Assembly: GCF_001435095.1 (NCBI RefSeq)
Contig: NZ_AZFC01000035.1
Span: 538,605 to 600,435 of the forward strand
Direction: 5' to 3'
Length of the DNA: 61,831 bases
Source of the DNA: Levilactobacillus spicheri DSM 15429
GTDB taxonomy: Bacteria > Bacillota > Bacilli > Lactobacillales > Lactobacillaceae
The notes under the pieces were generated by a model. That model was not told the DNA's origin, ran no database searches, and was given only the letters and a program-made list of their open reading frames with translations. Made by a program: the position numbers and the translations under genes. This document shows positions 16,204 through 25,168 of this stretch, in pieces; position 1 is the first letter of the stretch, and each line of letters opens with the position of its first letter.

Positions 16204-16818
16204 ATGGCAAACACCAAGAACAGCCAGGCGGCCAAGATCCGTAAGCAGATTATCGCCTGGCTCCAAGACGAACAACAAACCGAAGAGGTCTCGGCCACCA
16301 AGTTTCCCGGCATTCGGGGCATCCGCGCCGTGAAGCTGCGGGAGATGCTGGGGGCACTGGGCTACGCGGCCTCCGTGGTGATGGGCGCCGTCTCCGCCGC
16401 CCCGTCGATCGACCACCGAATCCAAAAGGCCGCCCTCAAACCGCGGGAGGTCTACTACTACTTCGACGCCAGCGTGCCCGCCAAGTCGCCGGCCGCTACC
16501 GGTACGCCGGTGGCCGTGGCTCCGGCCAGTCAGACCACCAGCGCCGCGGCCCCGGCGGCACACCCCAGCACCCCACTCCCCACCCGGGCGGCCGGCCTCG
16601 CCAGCACCGCAGCCTTCGCCACGCTCCAGCGGGCCAACGCCCAGGTGGGCCAGGCCGTCGACGCCCTGTTGACGGCGGCGCAGGACCAGGCGCCCCTGGA
16701 CGACCTGGAGCTCGACTTCTTGAGCGACCTGGCCGCCCAGACGGCCAAGCAGACGGAGCTGCTCCAGAGTTTCGCCATTCAGGACCGTATCGCCCAGTTA
16801 AGGCGTAAGGAAAGATAA
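16204..16818 (+). CDS. 204-residue protein, unknown
   Basis: The ATG at 16204 follows GGAGG by 9 nt. The N-terminal 90 residues (KIRKQIIAWLQDEQQ...VKLREMLGALGYA...REVYYYF) look like a compact helical, possibly winged-helix domain. An alanine/proline/threonine-rich linker (about 95-140) and a C-terminal helical segment with heptad character (QVGQAVDALLTAAQDQ...LLQSFAIQDRIAQLRRKER) follow. No signal peptide is present. It could be a DNA-binding or scaffold protein, but I do not recognise it. Confidence 0.7.
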   Translation: MANTKNSQAAKIRKQIIAWLQDEQQTEEVSATKFPGIRGIRAVKLREMLGALGYAASVVMGAVSAAPSIDHRIQKAALKPREVYYYFDASVPAKSPAATGTPVAVAPASQTTSAAAPAAHPSTPLPTRAAGLASTAAFATLQRANAQVGQAVDALLTAAQDQAPLDDLELDFLSDLAAQTAKQTELLQSFAIQDRIAQLRRKER

Positions 16819-16882
16819 CTGACGTTTTATCGCCTGACCAGCGGGATTGTTCGCGATTATTCGGTAATTTTCGGAATTTCCC

Positions 16883-16911
16883 TTGACTTTTACCCCGTTA
16901 CCCCTTACTCT
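16883..16911 (+). promoter_or_regulatory. Promoter of the 85-residue protein gene
   Basis: TTGACT (16883-16888), 17-bp spacer, TACTCT (16906-16911). It lies inside an upstream in-frame extension, which supports the start at 16946. Confidence 0.75.
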
Positions 16912-16945
16912 GTTAGAAATTACTTTTAATGGGGGACGATCATTC

Positions 16946-17203
16946 ATGGCTTTACACGAAAATGACCGGGTTTACTGCAAGGAAACCGAACTGTTTTCAA
17001 CTTCATTCTACGGGAGTATCACCAAGATGTACGAGCACTCCGCGTTGGTCAAGGTGGAACCCGACCAATTAAAGAAGAAAGAAACCGACAAGATCGATTC
17101 CTTCGGTGATCTCGTGGTCATCCGGCAAACGGAATTACAATTAGTCGACACTGAAGGTCAGCCCCTGCCAGAACCAGAAGAAAAGCTCGAGGCGGCCGAA
17201 TAG
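16946..17203 (+). CDS. Small protein, DUF2187-like
   Basis: 85 residues. The YGSITKMYEHSALVKVEP stretch resembles the short beta-barrel DUF2187 family of Firmicutes (G-x-I-x-K-x-YENSA-V), which is of unknown function. The C-terminus is acidic (EPEEKLEAAE). The ATG at 16946 has GGGGGA about 10 nt upstream and the gene has its own promoter and terminator. Confidence 0.7.
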   Translation: MALHENDRVYCKETELFSTSFYGSITKMYEHSALVKVEPDQLKKKETDKIDSFGDLVVIRQTELQLVDTEGQPLPEPEEKLEAAE

Positions 17204-17205
17204 GC

Positions 17206-17259
17206 AAAAAAACAGCCCCGTCCCAGTCGTGATTTGCGACCGAGACGGGGCTGCTTTTT
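17206..17259. terminator. Bidirectional terminator
   Basis: 10-bp stem CAGCCCCGTC (17213-17222 / 17244-17253) with an A tract on the left and a T tract on the right, between convergent genes. Confidence 0.9.
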
Positions 17260-17262
17260 TAG

Positions 17263-17646
17263 TCAAACTTTTACGTAAGAGGCTAATTTGTTCATCAACT
17301 GCGGCAATTCGTGGGCGAGCACCAGACTGACGTGCTCGTGGACCGCCTTGCCGTGGTCGGTAATCTGAAAGACGTGGTACCGCCGATCGGTCGGCAGGGT
17401 CTCATCCTTGATGTACCCATTCTTCAGCAGCCGGCTGATCTGAATGGAAATCATGGATTGCCCGACGTTTAACCGCCGTGACAGCTCACTGGTACTGGTC
17501 TTTTCCTTCACTAATTCATGTAAAATCCGGTACTGCTCAAAAGTGACCGCATCCCCGCTGCTTGGCCGCTTGATAAACGGACGTAAGACCGAATTCAATT
17601 GATGAATTCGTTCGATGTCGACCGCCATTTCATCAACTTCTGTCAT
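17263..17646 (-). CDS. MarR-family transcriptional regulator
   Basis: 127-residue winged-helix regulator. EQYRILHELVKEKTSTSELSRRLNVGQSMISIQISRLLKNGYIKDE (about 38-83) is the helix-turn-helix and DRRYHVFQITDHGKAVHEH is the wing with the conserved DxRxxxxxxT. An in-frame extension reaches 17736, but the ATG at 17646 has AGGAGG 9 nt upstream. A promoter with an extended -10 (TATGGTACAAT) lies near 17770. Its targets are not evident; the neighbouring 266-residue gene is on the same strand upstream. Confidence 0.88.
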   Translation of the reverse strand: MTEVDEMAVDIERIHQLNSVLRPFIKRPSSGDAVTFEQYRILHELVKEKTSTSELSRRLNVGQSMISIQISRLLKNGYIKDETLPTDRRYHVFQITDHGKAVHEHVSLVLAHELPQLMNKLASYVKV

Positions 17647-17882
17647 GACTCTCTTCCTCCTCACGGTAAGCGCCATCTGTGACACCCCAACGGCACTTAC
17701 CCAAACATCATCATCGCGAACCAACCTAGCACCCAAAATACTGAGGGGTTAAGCTGATACTCTTGGTATTGTACCATAGAACAAATGACTACACTGTAAA
17801 CAAATCACATGCGTGTAAAATTTTTTGTTAAATTTGATTGTTGACCAGACCACCGCGGTCATCTCCTCAACGATTTACAAAT

Positions 17883-18683
17883 TTATAACCGGTTCCCCGT
17901 GTTGTTGCGGAGCCGTTGGACCAGCTTGCGCACCACTTCCGCCGGCGCTACGACCTCGTAAACCGCTAACGCTTGTTGCACCAACAGCGTGTCGCGGCTG
18001 ACGTGTTGCTCGTGCAGGTGGGCCCGTTGCGCTTGGTGGTGCGCGTACCCGTACAGGTCCCGGTTATCGTAGTCTTTGTCGTGCTGATGATTGACTAACT
18101 TCAAGTGCTTCTGTTGCTCGCTGTGAATCCAGTTGGCGCACTTGATCCGCCGCCGGAGTTTTTCCGGCGCCTCGTTGATCAGAACCTCCACGTTCTCATC
18201 CAGGAGGACCAGGGATTCCTTCTTCCGAGTCGTCGCATTCAGGGTCTCCACCATGGCGCCGTTCAGCCAGTTCTGCTGCTTATCGTCCTTGTTCCCCGCT
18301 TGGACTAACCGCAGATTCCCCAGCACGTACATCAACGACGACTCAATCGGGACCCGTCCCTGTTGGGCTTGGTTGTACTGGTCCACGTAGACCTGCATGT
18401 CCAACCAGCACAGCACCCCGGTGTTGGCGCGCAGGTTGACCACCTGTTGGGCGCCCAGGTCGACTTTGAAGAAGCCCGCCGTACTGGTCCAGATGATGGT
18501 GTGGCTCTGCCGGTTGGCACCCCGCACGTTCTTCAGATAAATGAGGTGCTCCCAATCGATCTCCAACTGATCACTGGCGACCTTCACCACCACATCGGCA
18601 AGCTTCAACCGTCCCAGATGTAAGATTTCCCCCTGTCGTACACTATGTAACAACTCCTGACTCAAGCCTTTCAACGGTCCCAT
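17883..18683 (-). CDS. 266-residue protein, unknown
   Basis: Cytoplasmic (no signal or membrane segment), rich in Gln and His in the C-terminal half. The N-terminal two thirds read like a beta-rich domain (GRLKLADVVVKVASDQLEIDWEHLIYLKNVRG...SHTIIWTSTAGFFKVDLG). The ATG at 18683 is preceded by AGGAGG at 11 nt, whereas the upstream GTG at 18749 lacks a ribosome site, so I use 18683. I cannot assign a family. Confidence 0.65.
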   Translation of the reverse strand: MGPLKGLSQELLHSVRQGEILHLGRLKLADVVVKVASDQLEIDWEHLIYLKNVRGANRQSHTIIWTSTAGFFKVDLGAQQVVNLRANTGVLCWLDMQVYVDQYNQAQQGRVPIESSLMYVLGNLRLVQAGNKDDKQQNWLNGAMVETLNATTRKKESLVLLDENVEVLINEAPEKLRRRIKCANWIHSEQQKHLKLVNHQHDKDYDNRDLYGYAHHQAQRAHLHEQHVSRDTLLVQQALAVYEVVAPAEVVRKLVQRLRNNTGNRL

Positions 18684-19024
18684 GGTCCTGAATTCCTCCT
18701 GTATTCTGTTGTCGTGGGGCTGATGGTAACGGATAGACGGTTCACTCACTTACCAATTATCCTTACCACCGCTAGAGTGCCATAAAAAACGAACATTGGC
18801 AAGGTATTAGCTCATGCGTTATTAAAAGTGTCATTTGCATAGGGATTGATATTATTGGGGACTCATGCTTTTTGGGTTAAATGATTCATCGGCAAAAGAG
18901 CGAACTATAAATAATTTTATATCGTGATTATTCGATTTTCTTTTCAAATTCTTAGCAAGCTCCCATGCAGCCGTTAGCTGGGTTTGGTATGCTGACTGTA
19001 CAAATCCAAGAGGAGGTGGTCACG
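18684..19024. other. Divergent intergenic region
   Basis: 340 bp, AT-rich, between divergent genes. A TTGCCA with an extended-10-like TGG follows on the minus strand. I see nothing else definite. Confidence 0.35.
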
Positions 19025-19654
19025 GTGCCACAGCACACGACCGGGGAAATTTTAGTGACATTGCGACGGGAGATTTTTCGGGACGACTGGGACATGTTGG
19101 CCGAGGACCTCGTGGTCTATCAACTGCCCCTCTGGTTCTACCAGCACCTCGAGCGGTCGACCGATCACGCCTTCACGCCCAAGTACGACCGCATCTTCAC
19201 CGAGCTCTTCGACCTGGACCCCGGCATGCTGTCCCAACTGCTGGTGGCGCCGGACCCCGTGGCCGTCCTGGACGCCCTCAAGGACCGGGTCTTCACCGAG
19301 GCCCATTGGCGGCTCCGGCGCATGCGGCTGCCCTGGCCCGACCAGGACAACGTCGCTCAGCGCTTGGCCCGGACCTCGCCCGCCCGCTACCCCTACGGCG
19401 GCCTATTGCGCTGCGTCCGGTTGACCATGCCCGGCACCACGGTCTCCGACATGTCCCTGATCCTGCACCTGCCCGAACTGGTCTACTGGCAGGTCGAGCT
19501 GGGCCAGCTACCGGCCAACGGCGACGTCTTGGACCTCCTGTTCCGCGCGTACGGCACCAACGACCTCCGGCCCCTCCTGGCGGCGACCGACCTCCCCGAG
19601 CGGGTCAAGGCGCACGCCGATCAGTTACCGGAACTGAGCTTTAACTTTACCTAG
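19025..19654 (+). CDS. 209-residue protein, unknown
   Basis: The GTG at 19025 has GAGGAGGT 8 nt upstream; earlier in-frame ATGs have no ribosome site. The product is a soluble, leucine- and arginine-rich, probably all-helical protein (LRREIFRDDWDMLAEDLVVYQLPLWFYQHL; LLRCVRLTMPG; LLFRAYGTNDLRPLLAATDLPERVKAH). Codon use is strongly GC-rich. No family recognised. Confidence 0.7.
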   Translation: MPQHTTGEILVTLRREIFRDDWDMLAEDLVVYQLPLWFYQHLERSTDHAFTPKYDRIFTELFDLDPGMLSQLLVAPDPVAVLDALKDRVFTEAHWRLRRMRLPWPDQDNVAQRLARTSPARYPYGGLLRCVRLTMPGTTVSDMSLILHLPELVYWQVELGQLPANGDVLDLLFRAYGTNDLRPLLAATDLPERVKAHADQLPELSFNFT

Positions 19655-19662
19655 ACATGCTA

Positions 19663-19708
19663 AACAACCCCGCGACCGTCATTTGGATGGTCGTGGGGCT
19701 GTTTTTTA
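19663..19708. terminator. Terminator between convergent genes
   Basis: Stem AACCCCGCGACC/GGTCGTGGGGCT with TTTTTT on the plus strand. It ends the gene at 19025 and lies next to the 3' end of the lectin-like gene. Confidence 0.8.
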
Positions 19709-19719
19709 ACGGTCGGCGG

Positions 19720-21933
19720 TTACGACGGGGCGTCCTGGAGGGTCCAGGTGATCTCCCCGCTGTAGGTGCCGGCCGTGTTATTCCCATTAATGTGCATCAA
19801 AAGGCCCTTAGAGCTGCTCCAGCTGCCGGCCACGTCGGTCGTGGTCGCGCTGTCACTGCTGGTGGTCTCGTGACTTTCGATCAGGGTGTTGCTGTCGCCA
19901 ATGGTCTGCTCGTTGCCGGACGCATCCTCGTAGACCAGGTTCCCGCTGAGTTGGGTGCCTGAGGAAACAAACGGGGAGCTGACCCGGGCGTACAGCGCCC
20001 ACTTGCTGCCGGTCCCCCGGGTGTCCTTGACGTTCAGCGCCCAGTCGCCGTCGGTCGCGATGTTCTGACTGCTCCCGGTCAGCGCGGTGGTGGTAAAGTC
20101 CGCGTCCGTCGAGACGGTCCCGAATTCCAGCGTCCCCACCACGATGGGCACCGTCACGGCCGGTGCCGAATCGTCCGCGTCGTCGCTCGCCGTCAGGATC
20201 AGCGTGTTCTTGCCCTCGTTCAATTTGGCCGCCGGAATCGTCAGGCTGTAGGTCCCGTCCGACGCCAGGGTCACGTTGCTCAGGTCGTCATCGTTCAACG
20301 TCGGATGGATGGTCACCGTGCTGGACGGCACGTCCCCGTCCGCCGTGGCCACCTTCCCGGTCACCGTCACGTCAGAACCCGTCGTGGTCGAGATGGGCAG
20401 ACTGTTGTCCACGCTGAGGACCAGGTCGGACGTCTGGTGTTTGATGGTGAAGGCGTTGGTCGTGGCCTGGACCAGCGCCTCATCCCCCGTGAATTCGCTG
20501 GTCGCGGCGCTCACGCTGGTGGCCGTGGTGGTCGCCGGGTTATCGAACGTCCCGGTCACCGAGATCTTCGCGACGTCGTTATCACTGTCCAGACTCTGCA
20601 ACGCGTACGAGGCCGCCTGACTGGTCAGCCCCGACAGGTCGTAGGTCTTGGTGGCCAGGCTGCTGTCCGCGTAGGTCACGGTCGCCTTTTTATAGGTGAT
20701 GTTCGTCGGCAGGGTCAGGTTGGCCGTGAGGTTGGTCCAGTTCGCGGTCCCCGAATTGTAGGTGGCCTGGTAGTCGATCCGCGCGTGGTCGTTGCCCGTG
20801 ACCGCATCGCCGGCGCCGACCGTCTTGCCGGTCGTGGTGTCGGTGATGGTCGCACTGGCCGTGGCGTCGACCAGCCCGGGCATCTGGTCGAAGATGACCA
20901 GGTTATTTTCGGTGTCGGACCCGGTCGACCCGGTGAATCCCCAGATCAGCTTGCCACTGCTCTGACTATAGGCCTGCGTGCTGTTCTGGTAAAACTGACT
21001 GGTGTCCAGCGTCAACGACTTGGTGGTCCCGGTCTGCGGTTGCCCAGCATTGGCGGGAATCGTGGTCGACCCGGTCTGACGCGGGATCGGCACCCGGTCA
21101 TCCCAGGTGTACGACAAGGTGCTACTGGTCGGATTCCAGGACACCGTGATGTGGTGCCACTTGCCGTTGGCCAGCATGGTCGTGGTGCCGTCCATGATGG
21201 TCCCGCGGTGTTGCATCTGGTAGGCGTAGTGGGTGGTCTTTTTGATTCCCAGGAGTCCCGGGACCACCACGGAGTCCTGCAGGTAGGTACTCGAACTCGC
21301 GGGGTACCCCCAGGCGATATGCGGATAACTGTTCAGGGCATCGAAGCCGACCCCCAAGGTCGTATAGTTATCCGTCGTCAGCGTCTGGTTGTTCCCCCGG
21401 GTATCGAATTCCAGGGCCCAGCTGTTTTGGATGGCCGACCCGGTGACCTGTGAGATGTCGCTGCTGTCGACGTCGGAGCCCCAGACCCCCAGCGTCTCCC
21501 CGTACCAGGACGTCTGCCCCGACTGCATCTGGGTCAGCGCCGAGCGTGAGGAGTTCTGGAGGACCAGCGCCATCCCGTCGGCGGCTTCACTCTGGTAGCC
21601 ACTGAAGTAGACCCACATCGACGCCGTTTGTTTCTTAGTCAGATCGAAGGCGTAGGCGTCGTTCGACCAGATGGAACCCACCTGGTTGGTCGTGTCCTTG
21701 GTGACCTGCACCACGCTCTTGGTGTTGGTGTTCGGGTTCGTAATGATCGACGCGTCATTGCTGTATCCGCTGGCGGCCGGTTTGCCCCCCGTGGTAAAGT
21801 ACTCGCTGGCCGTGATGCCCTGGGGAGCGCTGGCCAACGCCCAGCTGAGGTCGTCCGCGTGGGCGCTGAGGCTCCCCAGTGTCACCGCCGCGACGGCCAC
21901 GGTCAGCGTCATGATTAATTTCATCAGTCGCAT
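19720..21933 (-). CDS. Lectin-like WxL surface protein
   Basis: 737-residue secreted protein, last gene of the WxL cluster. It has a signal peptide (cleavage near SAHADD), an L-type/legume-lectin-like domain (about 30-290; NDAYAFDLTKKQTASMWVYF, EAADGMALVLQN, SWALEFDTRGN, HIAWGYP), Ig-like repeats (about 330-600) and a C-terminal WxL domain with GTGSKWALYARVSSPF and the terminal YSGEITWTLQDAPS. WxL domains bind peptidoglycan non-covalently. The ATG at 21933 has GGGGGGA upstream and starts the signal peptide, so I reject the start at 21948. It is likely exported to bind a polysaccharide or plant material, in complex with the other csc proteins. Confidence 0.85.
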   Translation of the reverse strand: MRLMKLIMTLTVAVAAVTLGSLSAHADDLSWALASAPQGITASEYFTTGGKPAASGYSNDASIITNPNTNTKSVVQVTKDTTNQVGSIWSNDAYAFDLTKKQTASMWVYFSGYQSEAADGMALVLQNSSRSALTQMQSGQTSWYGETLGVWGSDVDSSDISQVTGSAIQNSWALEFDTRGNNQTLTTDNYTTLGVGFDALNSYPHIAWGYPASSSTYLQDSVVVPGLLGIKKTTHYAYQMQHRGTIMDGTTTMLANGKWHHITVSWNPTSSTLSYTWDDRVPIPRQTGSTTIPANAGQPQTGTTKSLTLDTSQFYQNSTQAYSQSSGKLIWGFTGSTGSDTENNLVIFDQMPGLVDATASATITDTTTGKTVGAGDAVTGNDHARIDYQATYNSGTANWTNLTANLTLPTNITYKKATVTYADSSLATKTYDLSGLTSQAASYALQSLDSDNDVAKISVTGTFDNPATTTATSVSAATSEFTGDEALVQATTNAFTIKHQTSDLVLSVDNSLPISTTTGSDVTVTGKVATADGDVPSSTVTIHPTLNDDDLSNVTLASDGTYSLTIPAAKLNEGKNTLILTASDDADDSAPAVTVPIVVGTLEFGTVSTDADFTTTALTGSSQNIATDGDWALNVKDTRGTGSKWALYARVSSPFVSSGTQLSGNLVYEDASGNEQTIGDSNTLIESHETTSSDSATTTDVAGSWSSSKGLLMHINGNNTAGTYSGEITWTLQDAPS

Positions 21934-21957
21934 GTTGATTCCCCCCAAAAACGGGCC

Positions 21958-22992
21958 TTAGTCCGGTTCCCCGTCGCGATTCCGGCGACGATTCTTCCAT
22001 AATAGGTAAATAATAATGATCAGGAGCAAGAGGATCAGGATTCCCCCGGCCACGAACCACCAGAAGTAGTTGCGCTGTGGTTGGTTATACTTATTGGCCA
22101 GCGCCCCGACCTCCGCCTTGGTCACGGTGAAGTTCTTGACGAAGTGCCAGTGGTACCCGCCCTTGGCCGTGGCGTCCAGCGTCAGCGTATAGGTCCCGGC
22201 GGATAGCTGCGTGTCTCCCCAGGGGATGGCGTAGCGAAAGTGGCTGTTCGGGGCCATCGCCAGGTTGCGCTTTTCGTTTTGCAGCAGCGTCTTGGTACTG
22301 CCAGCCCGGGTGACCTTGGCCTTGACCTTCAGGTTGTGCATGATGCCCGGTTCCGGGTTCTGGAGCGTCGCCTCGACCTGGTTCAACGAGTTGGTCTGGC
22401 CGGCCTTCACCGACAGGAGCTGCATGTTCGGCCCCACGTCCACGGACGATTCGCGCAGGCGTAACCCGATCACGTAGGCGAAGTTGTTGTTGATGGTCAC
22501 GCCCTTCTTGCTCTTCTGCGCACTGATGGTGACCCGTTTGACGTTGATGCCGCCCAGGATCATCCCGCGGATCTTCTGGCTGGGCATGTGGTAGGTCACG
22601 TAGACTTTCTTGGTCTGCTTGGCCTTGACCGTGACCGTCGGCAGCGTGGTCTGGTCGAAGATGTCCTGGATGCCGACCTTCAGGGAACTGTCGCGGGCCG
22701 GCTTGACCTGGCTGTAGTCGATGACCCCGTTGGCGTTGGTCACGGCCTGATTGACGGTGACCTTGTACGTCTGGGTCTGGCTGGTCTGGTTGCCGATCAC
22801 GATGGCCAGCTTCTGCCGCTGATTGGGCTTGACCCGCAGCGCGAAGTACGAGGCGTTCTGGTCGTCCTGATTCTTGGGTAAAACGGCGTTGACGGTGTAG
22901 CCGACGCTCTCGGCGCGGGCCGTGACCTGATCACCGCCGAGCACCAGTCCCATCACCAGCAGGACAAGGAACCATGGTCCCATTCTTCTCAT
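21958..22992 (-). CDS. DUF916/DUF3324 membrane-anchored surface protein (CscA-like)
   Basis: 344 residues: signal peptide, a DUF916 domain (about 30-150, YTVNAVLPKNQ...YFALRVKPNQRQKLAIVIGN), a DUF3324 domain (about 155-290, including GGINVKRVTISAQKSKKGVTINNNFAYVIGLRL), one transmembrane helix (about 308-331) and a basic Lys/Arg tail. This protein is present in every csc cluster and is thought to hold WxL proteins at the cell wall. The ATG has GGAGGT 9 nt upstream. Confidence 0.92.
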   Translation of the reverse strand: MRRMGPWFLVLLVMGLVLGGDQVTARAESVGYTVNAVLPKNQDDQNASYFALRVKPNQRQKLAIVIGNQTSQTQTYKVTVNQAVTNANGVIDYSQVKPARDSSLKVGIQDIFDQTTLPTVTVKAKQTKKVYVTYHMPSQKIRGMILGGINVKRVTISAQKSKKGVTINNNFAYVIGLRLRESSVDVGPNMQLLSVKAGQTNSLNQVEATLQNPEPGIMHNLKVKAKVTRAGSTKTLLQNEKRNLAMAPNSHFRYAIPWGDTQLSAGTYTLTLDATAKGGYHWHFVKNFTVTKAEVGALANKYNQPQRNYFWWFVAGGILILLLLIIIIYLLWKNRRRNRDGEPD

Positions 22993-23061
22993 CTTTCATC
23001 GACCTCCGTTAACTCTCAAATTGCCGGCAACGGGTCGCCCCGGTCGGCACGTGACAAACGT

Positions 23062-23092
23062 GAAAATAGCGATGGCTGCTTAGCCACCGCTA
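23062..23092 (-). terminator. Intra-cluster hairpin
   Basis: AGCGGTGGCT/AGCCATCGCT stem followed by TTTT on the minus strand, between a WxL gene and the DUF916 gene. It is a weak terminator that could lower expression of the distal genes. Confidence 0.55.
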
Positions 23093-23112
23093 CCCCCACT
23101 TGGGTTGTTGAT

Positions 23113-23814
23113 TTACTGGGGCGTATCGGTCAGCAGCCACGACAGCGTGCCCGCATAGGTCTGCGCCGTGGTCACGGCCGCGGCCGACACGTTCAAACTG
23201 GTCGGCGCCGTCGTGCTAGTGTTTAACCGCAGCAGCCAGGTACCCACGCCCTGGCGCTGGCCCGGCACGTCCTGCGCGGTGGCGACCAGCGAGTAGCTGT
23301 TCAGTGGCAGGGCCTGCGTGCTGCCGGTCATGACCTGGGGCGTGTGACTGGCGTTGCTGCCTGATGACAGGAAGAACGCCTTGCCCAGCGTCAGGGTCGC
23401 CGCCATCAGCGAATCCTGGTCCTGCTGGCCCACCAGGGTGGTCGGCTTGACCAACAGGCTCCAGCCCGTGCCGGTCCCCCGGCGGTCGCTGATCTGAACG
23501 AACGCCCGCTGGTTCGTGGCCGTGGCGGTGATCACCCCGGCTTTAGTCGCCTGCTGCTGAAACGCCAGGTTCGAGACGTAGTCCAGCGTCAGTAGACCGC
23601 GCGACCCGGTCCCCTGATTATCGGGATCCAGGTCGTCACCCGGAAAGGCCCCACCGGAACCGTCCGGGTCGACCGGTTTGACCGGCGTGGTGTCGGTCCC
23701 CGGCGCCAATTCGACGTTGGCGGTCGAGGTCCGCGTGCTGGCCAGCCCCACCAGGGACGGTCCCCCGCCGCTAAAGACGAGCGCGGCCACCACCAGTAGC
23801 GTGAGTCTCCGCAT
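23113..23814 (-). CDS. WxL-domain protein
   Basis: 233-residue secreted protein with a signal peptide ending near GLASTRT. The PVDPDGSGG-type linker and the DYVSNLAFQ core are typical of small WxL proteins. GTGTGWSLLVKPT near 115-127 is the first WxL motif and TYAGTLSWLLTDTPQ at the C-terminus the second. It is anchored non-covalently to peptidoglycan. It lies between the second WxL gene and the DUF916 gene. Confidence 0.9.
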   Translation of the reverse strand: MRRLTLLVVAALVFSGGGPSLVGLASTRTSTANVELAPGTDTTPVKPVDPDGSGGAFPGDDLDPDNQGTGSRGLLTLDYVSNLAFQQQATKAGVITATATNQRAFVQISDRRGTGTGWSLLVKPTTLVGQQDQDSLMAATLTLGKAFFLSSGSNASHTPQVMTGSTQALPLNSYSLVATAQDVPGQRQGVGTWLLRLNTSTTAPTSLNVSAAAVTTAQTYAGTLSWLLTDTPQ

Positions 23815-23849
23815 CGTGTCGCCCCCCTTTACCCGGCATCGGTCACTGC

Positions 23850-24509
23850 TTAAGCCGTTGGCGTGTTGGTCAACGTCCAGGTCAGCGTGGATTGGTAAGC
23901 CCCGGCAACGTTACCGGCCTTCAGGTTCAGCGTGGCGCCGGAATAGGTCGTGTTCCAGGTCCCGACCCCTTCTTTGTTGGTCGAGTAGTCGGCCGCTTCC
24001 ACGTTTTGGTTGGCCGTGGCCTCGCCGGTGTTGAAGGTGATGGCCTGGTTCAGGGTCGACGGTGCGACCCCGGTGCCGTCCGTGTCGGCGTTGGCGATGG
24101 TCGGCGTCCCCAGGACCAGCGTGCTGGCGTTCATGGTGTCGTCGCTGCTCTTGAAAGCCGTGGCGGCGACTTGGACGGTCCAGTCACTCTTGTGCCCGGG
24201 GTTGACCACTTGGACGACCCCGTCGTTCGACGTGCCGGATTCAGTGGCGCTGACGGTCCCGGTCACGCTCTGGTCGGAACCGGTGATGGCGGTGCTGGGA
24301 ACGTTCACGTACGGGACGGTCTTCAGGTTGATCCCGCCAGCGTCCCCACCCGGGTTATCGGGGTCGGTCGTGCCGGCCGTCAAGGTGACGTTCCCGGTCG
24401 TGGTGGTGCCGGTACTCGTGGTCGAATCGGCGTTGGCGGTCACGCCGGTGAACCCCAGGCCGGCGACAACGGCAACGGATGCTAGTAATTGTAAAGTCTT
24501 TTTAGTCAT
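23850..24509 (-). CDS. WxL-domain protein
   Basis: 219-residue secreted protein with a signal peptide (KKTLQLLASVAVVAGLGFTGVTANA), a TTDPDNPGGDAGGINLKTVPY linker/core, KSDWTVQVAATAF (first WxL motif) and AYQSTLTWTLTNTPTA at the end (second). The ATG at 24509 has GGAG upstream; the upstream in-frame ATG at 24527 has none. It is homologous to the neighbouring WxL protein. Confidence 0.9.
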   Translation of the reverse strand: MTKKTLQLLASVAVVAGLGFTGVTANADSTTSTGTTTTGNVTLTAGTTDPDNPGGDAGGINLKTVPYVNVPSTAITGSDQSVTGTVSATESGTSNDGVVQVVNPGHKSDWTVQVAATAFKSSDDTMNASTLVLGTPTIANADTDGTGVAPSTLNQAITFNTGEATANQNVEAADYSTNKEGVGTWNTTYSGATLNLKAGNVAGAYQSTLTWTLTNTPTA

Positions 24510-24527
24510 AGTCGATACACTCCTCAT

Positions 24528-24926
24528 TTATGAACGCCGGTCGCGCCGGCTTAACTTCCATACCCAAAACAGTAACAGTAAGATGATGCCCAATAAGGTG
24601 AGCCCGCCCCAGGTCTGTTCGGACGTCTGGGGCAAACGGCCCAGCCACGAGGACTTCGTGGGTTGCTGGCCCAGCACGGTGACTGAGCTGGTCCCCCGGG
24701 CGGTCGTTGCGGTCGACGGCGTCTTCGCGGACGACCCGGTGATCTGGTCGTTAGCGCTTCCATTGATGACGGTCGCGTCACTGGAACCGCTGGCCGTTGG
24801 GGGCGTTAGGTAGACCGAATAGCGGGAGGCCTGCTGATCGCTCGCGGCGTGGGCCGGGGTCAGTTGCCCCCAGCCAACCGTAAACAGGCTCAACGACATC
24901 ACCAGGATCTTGGCAAATCGCATCAT
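24528..24926 (-). CDS. Small LPxTG-type anchored protein (CscD-like)
   Basis: 132 residues: signal peptide (to about AHAAS), a low-complexity Ser/Thr/Ala stretch, then the sortase signal LPQTS near residue 98, a hydrophobic helix and an RRDRRS tail. The fifth position is Ser instead of Gly. It is the first gene of the WxL cluster and lies downstream of the promoter at 25061-25089. Such small anchored proteins are a standard part of csc clusters. Confidence 0.85.
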   Translation of the reverse strand: MMRFAKILVMSLSLFTVGWGQLTPAHAASDQQASRYSVYLTPPTASGSSDATVINGSANDQITGSSAKTPSTATTARGTSSVTVLGQQPTKSSWLGRLPQTSEQTWGGLTLLGIILLLLFWVWKLSRRDRRS

Positions 24927-25060
24927 GGTCCCTCATCTCTCAGCCCGTGCTTGATTATCAGTCAATCGTGCGGGCAGCCCTGCGCCTAACCGGTTAGCCG
25001 CGGGTCCCTGCACGTCATTTTTAAAGTTATCAGGTGATTCCCCATCGATGGTTCATGAGT

Positions 25061-25117
25061 ATATTAGCACCACATTTATTCTTTGTCCACATCTTTATTT
25101 GTGTGCAAATAAAGATG
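25061..25117 (-). promoter_or_regulatory. Promoter and palindromic operator of the WxL cluster
   Basis: TGGACA (25084-25089), 17-bp spacer, TAATAT (25061-25066) on the minus strand. A perfect palindrome with 12-bp arms (CATCTTTATTTG, 4-nt centre, 25090-25117) abuts the -35. A second inverted repeat (TTTTGAAA / TTTCAAAA, 25144-25168) lies upstream. This suggests tight control by an unknown regulator. Confidence 0.75.
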
Positions 25118-25168
25118 GCTGAATCCGTTGAGATGTTATATTATTTTGAAATGATATCGGTTTCAAAA

